Source of the DNA: Oscillospiraceae bacterium
GTDB taxonomy: Bacteria > Bacillota_A > Clostridia > Oscillospirales > Oscillospiraceae
Reading direction: 5' to 3'
DNA: 6,033 nt
NCBI GenBank assembly: GCA_017540945.1
Contig: JAFYAB010000042.1
Span: 1-6,033, forward strand
The notes below the pieces were generated by a model that was given only the letters and a program-made list of their open reading frames with translations, did not search any database and was not told where the DNA came from. The stretch's first letter is position 1. The number at the start of each line of letters is the position of its first letter. Made by a program: the position numbers and the translations under genes. Below, in pieces: positions 1-4,937 of the stretch.

Positions 1-393
1 CAGCCAGGGCTTATGAACTGTCCGCAGCAGAGCGGCGGTCTCGGTGGGATCTCCCAGGGACTTCACCGCCAGGCGGTAGGCCTCCTGCATGGGATGGCCC
101 TTGGCGCGGTAATCCTCCACCCGGTCGGTGAAATGATCCCGCAGCTCTTGGGAGACCTTCCTCCGGTCGGGGGGATAGTATAGGCCCTTGACAGCCAGCT
201 CCAGCCAACATTGGAAGCCGGACGGGTCCTCCTGGCTTGCGGCCTCCTGTTCCGCGGAGCTTTCCGCAGCCTCGTCCCAGTCAAATTCCGGCAGCGGCTC
301 CGGCGGCTGCGCTTCTCCCGGCAGATTGCCTTGGGAATCCAGCCGATAGACCGGGGCCTCCCGCAGCTCCTGCTTTTCTTTCTTCTCGTCCAT
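1..393 (-). CDS. HAAS-domain protein C, probable PadR-linked membrane sensor (3' end outside window)
   Basis: An open frame runs from ATG at 393 to the left edge without a stop (131 codons). Residues 1-59 are hydrophilic and rich in Glu, Pro and Ala, probably disordered. Residues 60-131 form an all-helical domain with the hallmarks KGLYYPPDRR, a QEL-DHF-DR helix, SLGDPTETAALLR and HKPWL. This resembles the HAAS (HTH-associated alpha-helical signalling) / DUF1700-type domain that pairs with PadR regulators. It aligns without gaps to residues 14-85 of protein A in this window (35 of 72 identical by hand count). In A the HKPWL motif is followed within a few residues by a membrane span, so a span is expected just past the edge here; that is inference. 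The start lies 4 nt after the padR stop, behind a run of G about 8 nt upstream that is only a weak Shine-Dalgarno match, so coupling to padR translation is likely. Product function is inferred from the family only. Confidence 0.8.
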   Translation of the reverse strand, partial: MDEKKEKQELREAPVYRLDSQGNLPGEAQPPEPLPEFDWDEAAESSAEQEAASQEDPSGFQCWLELAVKGLYYPPDRRKVSQELRDHFTDRVEDYRAKGHPMQEAYRLAVKSLGDPTETAALLRTVHKPWL

Positions 394-404
394 GGGCTTA
401 GCCC
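394..404 (-). promoter_or_regulatory. Small GGGC-TAA-GCCC hairpin spanning the padR stop codon
   Basis: On the minus strand the padR stop codon TAA is the loop of a perfect 4-bp stem, GGGC/GCCC. The 3' arm abuts the ATG of gene C and the 5' arm is part of the G-run that would serve as its ribosome binding site. If the stem forms, it would hide that site unless ribosomes finishing padR open it, which would couple the two genes. The stem is short, so this is a modest structural prediction, not a demonstrated element. Confidence 0.3.
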
Positions 405-736
405 CCCGCCGCATAGCGGAGCACGGAGTCCACCGCGCCGGAAAAGAGCTCCCACTGCTGGGTCTCCTCCGCCAGCTGACGGACACCCTTGTCCGTCAGC
501 TGGTAGTAGCGGCGGGTCCGGCCCTTGTCGGTTTCCCGGTTGTAGGCCCGGACGAAGCCCTTTTTCTCCAGGTTGTGGAGGATGGGATAAAGGGTCCCCT
601 CCTTCATCTGAAAGACCTCGTTGGAGGTAGCCTCCAGCAGGGCGATCATCTCGTAGCCGTACTTGTCCCCGCTTTTCAGCAGGCTCAGCACCAGCAGCGA
701 GGTGCTGCCGGAAAGCAGGCTTTTGTCGATCTTCAT
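398..736 (-). CDS. PadR-family winged-helix transcriptional regulator
   Basis: A complete 112-aa DNA-binding regulator, the length of the short PadR subfamily. Visible motifs are an N-terminal helix (LLSGSTSLLVLSLL), the family signature KYGYEMI at about residues 25-31, the recognition-helix region EGTLYPILHNLEKKGFV at about 46-62, and the wing/strand RRYYQLTDKG at about 74-83. A C-terminal dimerisation helix follows. I chose ATG 736 because GGAGGG (743-748) sits 6 nt upstream; the open frame extends further 5' but that part lies inside the end of gene B and does not look like protein. The 52-nt gap to gene B (737-788) shows no convincing promoter or terminator, so padR is probably co-transcribed with A and B. 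Members of this family usually repress their own operon; the palindromes at 3043-3102 are candidate sites. It lies between two HAAS-type genes, which fits a role as the output of a membrane sensing system. Confidence 0.93.
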   Translation of the reverse strand: MKIDKSLLSGSTSLLVLSLLKSGDKYGYEMIALLEATSNEVFQMKEGTLYPILHNLEKKGFVRAYNRETDKGRTRRYYQLTDKGVRQLAEETQQWELFSGAVDSVLRYAAGG

Positions 737-788
737 CTTGATCCCTCCGTTCTCTCTGATTTGACAGCCGCTGGCTTTGGCTTCCGCT

Positions 789-1592
789 TCACGGCTCAAA
801 CTGTGTGGGCAGCTCCACGCTTCGAAGCACCTGCCCCGCCGCATCGTAGAGCGTCAGTTCCAAATGGGCCTCAGCTATGCGATACAACACGCCTTCGTTT
901 GAGCGGTTGTAATGGCTCATCCATTGAATCAGTCCGTTATAGGGCGCAGTATAGTAGTTTTCCTCATCGTCCATCCATTCCTGCCATCCACCCGAATCCA
1001 GGAGCCTCCAGTGTGCAAGAATATCCGCCAGGTCAAAGCGGAAGAGAAACCAGTCGTTTTTCTTCTCCAGCAGCGGCAAACGGAAGCTCCCACCGACCGT
1101 ATGACTACGATCTCTGTCCCTGGCCACCACAAGCGTCAGCGTCGCCTCCGACGCCTGCCCCGCCCGTACGGCAAAGCAGGGAATCATCCGCTCCACATAC
1201 ACTTCCCGCTCCTCGTCGTAGCGATACAGATCGGTTTTTCCTTCATAGGGATACTCAAAATCCCAGATTAGGGGCATATAGAGGACGCCATCCACGGCAG
1301 GACAGGAACGACGAAGGCTTGCGGTCCAGCCGAACCATTCCTTTTGAAGCTCCTCCAGATAGGCTGTCTCCCCGTCCTCGTATAGGGCCAGCTGCCCCTT
1401 CTCCGTATCCACCAGCAGCGAAGGCTCCAGCGCCGGAAGGCCCGCATCCTCCATGCCCCAGCGGTAGGCCCACCCAGGGAACAGGGCGTGATACCCCAGC
1501 ATCGCCCAGACACAGACCAGCAGGATCAGAATGGCAGCCAGGTCCAGGGCCAACCGAAGGCCCCGGGGAAGTCGATTCCAAAGCTTTTTCAT
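789..1592 (-). CDS. Single-span membrane protein B, unknown family
   Basis: A 267-aa protein I do not recognise. Residues 1-11 are basic (MKKLWNRLPRG), residues about 12-34 are a clear hydrophobic span (LALDLAAILILLVCVW), and the remaining roughly 230 residues are hydrophilic, so an N-in topology with a large extracytoplasmic domain is likely. No lipobox or cleavage site is obvious. The ectodomain is aromatic-rich and acidic (patches YPYEGKTDLYRYDEERE, KKNDWFLFRFD, DDEENYYTAPYN) and looks beta-rich. There is no HAAS domain. The ATG overlaps the stop of gene A as ATGA (1589-1592), with AAGGAG at 1601-1606, 8 nt upstream, which fixes the start; an open frame extends upstream but only within gene A. 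The coupling to A, and the PadR gene 52 nt downstream, suggest B works with the HAAS proteins, perhaps as a co-sensor or ligand-binding partner. That role is inference from context. Confidence 0.85.
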   Translation of the reverse strand: MKKLWNRLPRGLRLALDLAAILILLVCVWAMLGYHALFPGWAYRWGMEDAGLPALEPSLLVDTEKGQLALYEDGETAYLEELQKEWFGWTASLRRSCPAVDGVLYMPLIWDFEYPYEGKTDLYRYDEEREVYVERMIPCFAVRAGQASEATLTLVVARDRDRSHTVGGSFRLPLLEKKNDWFLFRFDLADILAHWRLLDSGGWQEWMDDEENYYTAPYNGLIQWMSHYNRSNEGVLYRIAEAHLELTLYDAAGQVLRSVELPTQFEP

Positions 1593-2998
1593 GGCATGCG
1601 CTCCTTCTCCAGCTTCAGCTCCAGCCGGGTCACGCTGCCGTCCTCCGCGGTATAGCGCAGCTCGTAGCGCTCCGCCTTCGGGCAGCTTTCCCATTGCAGG
1701 GCCCAGAAGGCGGCGTCTCGATACCAGAGCGGTTTGTCGGACACGTAAAAGATCGGCGGTTCTGACACTTCCCCATCCGCTGTAATGGCCACGACACTGA
1801 GCCGTTCTCCGATTTTGCTCCAGAGCACCGGATACTGTTCCGGCCTGCCTCGGAGCTCCAGCACACAGCTCGTCAGATAATACGTATCGGAGTCGATCTT
1901 CGGTTTCCAATCCGGATTCCATTCAAGCTGACTGGCAATGACCTCTGCCCTGCCCTCCGGGTCCTCCCGGAGCAGCTCCTCTCTGGCCATGGGGATTGAC
2001 AGCTGAATCCCCATGGCCTCCGCCCGGACCGGAATGCCCTGCCGGACAGACAGCTTCTTGGGATAGCCCAGGCATAAGCGATCCAGCTCCAGGAAGCGAT
2101 AGCTGGCGTTCAGAACGGCGTCAGCCTCGTCCTCCAGCTTGGGGTAATACCAGTCCTCCAGCTTCCAGTCGTCGAAGCTGACCCGCAGGACCTTGGTTTC
2201 ATCCTCCTGCTCCAGGCGCAGCTCCAGCCACTTCGTATCGGTGACGAGACTTCCGGGCTTTCGTATTCCGATGAATACGCCGGTCAGCCAGGGCCGAATG
2301 CGGCGGACCAATATGGACAGCCGATCACGCCCGATCTCCTCTCCGCGGTCATCCATCACGCGCAGGCAGCGCCGGATGGTCTCCTCATTCAAATTGTGCC
2401 AGGGCGCGGCGCGGAAGTGCAGCAGCAGCTCGCTTTCATAATGAAAGCTGCGGACAAGCTGCCGTTCCACGGTGGAGTCCTGCTGCAGGAAGGCAAACGC
2501 CGTATCGCCCAGGCTGACCCGAAAAGCGCCGTAGTCAAATTCGTCGCTGCATCGGCCCTCCCGCCGGGCCAGTACCCTGTATTCAAATTTTTCGTAATCT
2601 GATACAAGGCCCAGTATCTCTTTTTGCTCTGTGCGGGACATGAAGCCAAGCGCGCTCAGGCTGAGATTTCCCTTGAACAGATTCACAACCACCAGCAGGA
2701 CTCCGACCAGAAGCAGCAGCCGGGCAAGCTGCAGGCTAAAGCCCAGCCAGGGCTTGTGGACGCTGCGCAGGAGGCGGCTCGTCTCCTCCGGGTCTCCCAG
2801 ATCCGCCAGTGCCTTCTTCGCGGCCTTGGCATAGCGCAGGCCCACGCTCTGATAGCCTGCGCAGCGGTCTCCATAGTGGGCCCAGAGCTCCTTCCGCACA
2901 CGCCTGCGGTCCAGAGGATCGTACAGGCCCTTCAGGGCTCTGTCCATCCAGTCGTAGATGCCGGAAACCTCCGCACTTCCCTTTTTCCTGATTCCCAT
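1589..2998 (-). CDS. HAAS-domain membrane protein A with large unknown ectodomain
   Basis: A complete 469-aa protein. Residues about 14-82 form a cytoplasmic HAAS/DUF1700-like helical domain (KGLYDPLDRRRVRKEL, then ALADLGDPEETSRLLRSVHKPWL). A strong hydrophobic span follows at about 87-107 (LQLARLLLLVGVLLVVVNLF). Residues about 108-469 form a large domain that should lie outside the membrane and that I cannot assign. Its tail (about 412-469) has a W-E-x-C-P-K-A-E-R-Y-E-L-R-Y pattern loosely like an Ig/fibronectin-III strand pair, which is a weak resemblance only. I chose ATG 2998 over an in-frame TTG at 3031 because GGGAGG (3007-3012) lies 8 nt upstream of the ATG. It is the first gene of the operon, about 74 nt downstream of the predicted transcription start, and overlaps gene B by 4 nt. 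Known HAAS proteins relay signals to PadR or other HTH regulators, and a PadR gene is two genes downstream. The ligand is unknown. Confidence 0.88.
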   Translation of the reverse strand: MGIRKKGSAEVSGIYDWMDRALKGLYDPLDRRRVRKELWAHYGDRCAGYQSVGLRYAKAAKKALADLGDPEETSRLLRSVHKPWLGFSLQLARLLLLVGVLLVVVNLFKGNLSLSALGFMSRTEQKEILGLVSDYEKFEYRVLARREGRCSDEFDYGAFRVSLGDTAFAFLQQDSTVERQLVRSFHYESELLLHFRAAPWHNLNEETIRRCLRVMDDRGEEIGRDRLSILVRRIRPWLTGVFIGIRKPGSLVTDTKWLELRLEQEDETKVLRVSFDDWKLEDWYYPKLEDEADAVLNASYRFLELDRLCLGYPKKLSVRQGIPVRAEAMGIQLSIPMAREELLREDPEGRAEVIASQLEWNPDWKPKIDSDTYYLTSCVLELRGRPEQYPVLWSKIGERLSVVAITADGEVSEPPIFYVSDKPLWYRDAAFWALQWESCPKAERYELRYTAEDGSVTRLELKLEKERMP

Positions 2999-3006
2999 GG
3001 CGCAGC

Positions 3007-3012
3007 CCTCCC
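3007..3012 (-). promoter_or_regulatory. Ribosome binding site of gene A
   Basis: The minus strand reads GGGAGG, 8 nt before ATG 2998. It supports that ATG over the upstream in-frame TTG at 3031, whose 5' side has no comparable purine-rich match. Confidence 0.7.
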
Positions 3013-3042
3013 GGTACCCCGCAGCAGACAAGCTTTGTTTTG

Positions 3043-3065
3043 CATAGATACATCGATGTTCTATG
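3043..3065. promoter_or_regulatory. Palindrome in the operon leader, candidate operator
   Basis: The core ACATCGATGT (3050-3059) is a perfect 10-bp palindrome, flanked by CATAG (3043-3047) and its complement CTATG (3061-3065) with flank spacings of 2 and 1 nt. It would lie at about +7 to +29 relative to the predicted start of the sensory operon, where a bound repressor could block early transcription. PadR-family operators are commonly inverted repeats with ATGT/ACAT half-sites, which makes the PadR encoded here a candidate ligand. That link is inference. Confidence 0.45.
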
Positions 3066-3078
3066 TACCTCTATCATC

Positions 3079-3107
3079 TATATACCACGAACTTCGAGGT
3101 ATGTCAA
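3079..3107 (-). promoter_or_regulatory. Sigma-A-type promoter of the HAAS/PadR operon
   Basis: On the minus strand there is a consensus -35 TTGACA (3102-3107), a 17-nt spacer and a -10 TATATA (3079-3084). A TGG immediately before the -10 gives an extended -10 (TGnTATATA). The predicted start point is near 3072, leaving a leader of about 74 nt before gene A. The T-rich end of the hydrogenase terminator lies directly upstream of the -35 and could double as an UP-like element. This near-consensus strength suggests a promoter that needs repression, consistent with the overlapping inverted repeat. Confidence 0.8.
3082..3102. promoter_or_regulatory. 21-nt inverted repeat covering the promoter spacer, candidate operator
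   Basis: The plus strand reads ATACC-A-CGAA-C-TTCG-A-GGTAT. Nine of ten arm positions pair; the only mismatch is 3087/3097 and the centre is 3092. The repeat fills the -35/-10 spacer exactly and overlaps the first three bases of the -10 and the last base of the -35, the classic position for a repressor that excludes RNA polymerase. A related TACC half-site recurs at 3066-3069. Confidence 0.5.
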
Positions 3108-3109
3108 GC

Positions 3110-3146
3110 AAAAAATAATCACCTCCCGGAAAAACCGGGAGATGAT
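3110..3146 (-). terminator. Rho-independent terminator of the hydrogenase operon
   Basis: On the minus strand, ATCATCTCCCGG (3135-3146) pairs with CCGGGAGGTGAT (3118-3129): 12 pairs including one G-U, with a TTTTT loop. It is followed by TATTTTTT (3110-3117). It begins 26 nt after the hydA stop. On the plus strand the hairpin is followed only by a short CATTTTG, so it works mainly for leftward transcription. Confidence 0.92.
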
Positions 3147-3172
3147 CATTTTGATGCTTAAGGCTTCGAAGC

Positions 3173-4924
3173 TCAGAACTTCTGATGCACCACGCGCTTG
3201 ACGTAGCTGGTGTGCAGCAGCTCGTGGGCCTTGTGGGAGCCGGGATTGCCGAGGTACTTGTCGTAGAGCTCGATGATATCCGGGTTCTCGTGGGACTTGC
3301 GGATGGTGTTGGCCTCGTCCAGATCGTACAGGACCTTGGCACGCAGGGCGCGGATGTCCACGAAGTTGCGGACGGAGGCGTGGACCTGGGGCTGACCGCC
3401 GCCGTTGACGCAGCCGCCGGGGCAGGCCATGAACTCGATGAAGTGGTAGTTCTTCTCGCCGGACTTGACCATATCCAGGACCTTGCGGACGTTGGCCAGG
3501 CCGGAGGCGACGCAGATGTTCACGTCCATGCCGGCCACGTGGTAGGTGGCCTCCTTGATGCCCTCGACGCCGCGGACGTCCACGAAGTCGGGACGGGGCA
3601 GGGTCTCGCCGGTGAGCCATTCCACGGCGGAACGCAGGGCGGCTTCCATAACGCCGCCGGTGGCACCGAAGATGACGGCGGCGCCGGTGCCGGAGCCCAG
3701 AGGATGATCGAAGTCTTCCTCAGGCAGATCGTCCCAGCGGATGCCGGCGCGCTTGATCATGCGGGCCAGCTCGCGGGTGGTCATGGTGTAGTCCATATCG
3801 GGCAGACCGGCGCCGGCCTGATCGTCGCGGCCGATCTCGAACTTCTTCGCGGTGCAGGGCATGACGGAGACGGAAACGATCTTCTTGGGGTCGATGCCCA
3901 TCTTCTCGGCAAAGTAGCTCTTTGTGATGGCGCCCTGCATCTGCTGGGGAGACTTGCAGGAGGACAGGTTCTCGGTGAACTCGGGGTAGTAGTGCTCGCA
4001 GAACTTGACCCAGCCGGGGGAGCAGGAGGTGATCATGGGCAGCTTGCCGCCGTTCTTGACGCGGTCCAGGAACTCGCTGGCCTCTTCCATGATGGTGAGG
4101 TCGGCGCCGAAATTGGTGTCGAAGACCTTGTCGAAGCCGAGACGGCGGAGGGCCGCGACCATCTTGCCCTGGGCGTTGGTGCCGATGGGCTTGCCGAATT
4201 CCTCGGCCAGGCCGGCACGGACGGCGGGAGCCGTCTGAACCACCACGTACTTGTCGGGATCGGCGATGGCCTTGAAGATGTCGTCGATGTTGGACTTCTC
4301 ATACAGCGCGCCCACGGGGCAGACGGCGATGCACTGGCCGCAGCAGACGCAGGCAGTGTCGGCCAGGTCCATCTCAAAGGCACAGCCGATGTTGGTCTTG
4401 AAGCCGCGCTCGTTGGCGCCGATGACGCCGATGCCCTGGAACTTCTCGCAGGCGGCGACACAGCGGCGGCAGAGGATGCACTTGGAGTTGTCGCGGACCA
4501 TGTGGGCGGCGGACTCGTCGATCACAGAGGGGTTCTTCTCGCCGGCGTAGGCGTCCTGGTTCTCCACGCCGTACTCCTTGCAGAGGGCCTGAAGCTCGCA
4601 GTTGCCGGAGCGGACGCAGGAGAGGCAGGAGCAGTTGTGATCGGAGAGGATCAGCTCCAGGGTCTTCTTGCGGTAGGCCACGACGCGGGGGGTGTGGGTG
4701 AAAACTTCCATATTGGGGGCAATGGGATACACGCAGGCCGCGCACAGGCCGCGGGCGCCCTTGACCTCCACCACGCAGATGCGGCAGGCGCCGATCGCGT
4801 TGATGTCCTTCAGATAGCACAGGGTGGGGATGGTCACGCCGGCCATCCGGGCCGCCTCGAGGATGGTAGTACCCTTCGGGGCAGTTACCTCAATGCCATT
4901 GATCTTGACAGTATACTGTTCCAT
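3173..4924 (-). CDS. hydA: [FeFe] hydrogenase catalytic subunit (NADH-dependent / bifurcating type)
   Basis: A complete 583-aa cytoplasmic enzyme that reversibly makes H2 from protons. Domains in order: a ferredoxin-like [2Fe-2S] domain (C36, C47, C50, C61); the His-Cys3 [4Fe-4S] site (H96, C100, C103, C109); two [4Fe-4S] ferredoxin motifs (C149/152/155/159 and C192/195/198/202); the H-cluster domain; and a C-terminal small-subunit-like segment (about 525-575, VLYDLDE to KAHELLH). H-cluster motifs are TSCSPGW (299-305), MPCTAKKFE (355-363) and FMACPGGCVNGGGQP (498-512; C501, C505). The first motif differs from the textbook TSCCPxW. E281, E284 and S321 fit the known proton path of clostridial CpI with a constant offset of two. 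ATG 4924 is chosen because TAAGGAGG lies 5 nt upstream; an open frame extends further but only inside hydB. The NuoF-like gene 10 nt upstream indicates a multimeric enzyme exchanging electrons with NAD(H) and ferredoxin. Whether it truly bifurcates cannot be told from sequence. Confidence 0.97.
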   Translation of the reverse strand: MEQYTVKINGIEVTAPKGTTILEAARMAGVTIPTLCYLKDINAIGACRICVVEVKGARGLCAACVYPIAPNMEVFTHTPRVVAYRKKTLELILSDHNCSCLSCVRSGNCELQALCKEYGVENQDAYAGEKNPSVIDESAAHMVRDNSKCILCRRCVAACEKFQGIGVIGANERGFKTNIGCAFEMDLADTACVCCGQCIAVCPVGALYEKSNIDDIFKAIADPDKYVVVQTAPAVRAGLAEEFGKPIGTNAQGKMVAALRRLGFDKVFDTNFGADLTIMEEASEFLDRVKNGGKLPMITSCSPGWVKFCEHYYPEFTENLSSCKSPQQMQGAITKSYFAEKMGIDPKKIVSVSVMPCTAKKFEIGRDDQAGAGLPDMDYTMTTRELARMIKRAGIRWDDLPEEDFDHPLGSGTGAAVIFGATGGVMEAALRSAVEWLTGETLPRPDFVDVRGVEGIKEATYHVAGMDVNICVASGLANVRKVLDMVKSGEKNYHFIEFMACPGGCVNGGGQPQVHASVRNFVDIRALRAKVLYDLDEANTIRKSHENPDIIELYDKYLGNPGSHKAHELLHTSYVKRVVHQKF

Positions 4925-4929
4925 GTTGT

Positions 4930-4937
4930 CCTCCTTA
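4930..4937 (-). promoter_or_regulatory. Ribosome binding site of hydA overlapping the hydB stop
   Basis: The minus strand reads TAAGGAGG, 5 nt before ATG 4924. Its TAA is the stop codon of hydB, so termination of one subunit and initiation of the next occur at the same place, favouring balanced synthesis. Confidence 0.85.

Noticed and set aside
737..788. Possible internal promoter for padR
   Set aside because: The 52-nt gap holds the padR ribosome binding site but no paired -35/-10 at acceptable spacing on the minus strand. The TTGACA-like string near 770 is on the plus strand and has no -10.
392..1765. A 457-codon open frame on the plus strand opposite padR and gene B
   Set aside because: The product is Pro/Arg/Ser-rich without recognisable domains, has no convincing ribosome binding site, and lies antisense to the well-supported padR and B.
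2999..3031. Upstream TTG start giving protein A 11 extra residues
   Set aside because: The TTG lacks a good ribosome binding site, whereas ATG 2998 has GGGAGG 8 nt upstream; that purine run would be inside the extension.
819..3172. The 10-mer GCTTCGAAGC at 819-828 and again at 3163-3172
   Set aside because: It is a self-complementary 10-mer found twice, once inside the coding sequence of gene B (Leu-Arg-Ser) and once after the hydA stop. Surrounding bases differ, so chance is the simplest explanation.
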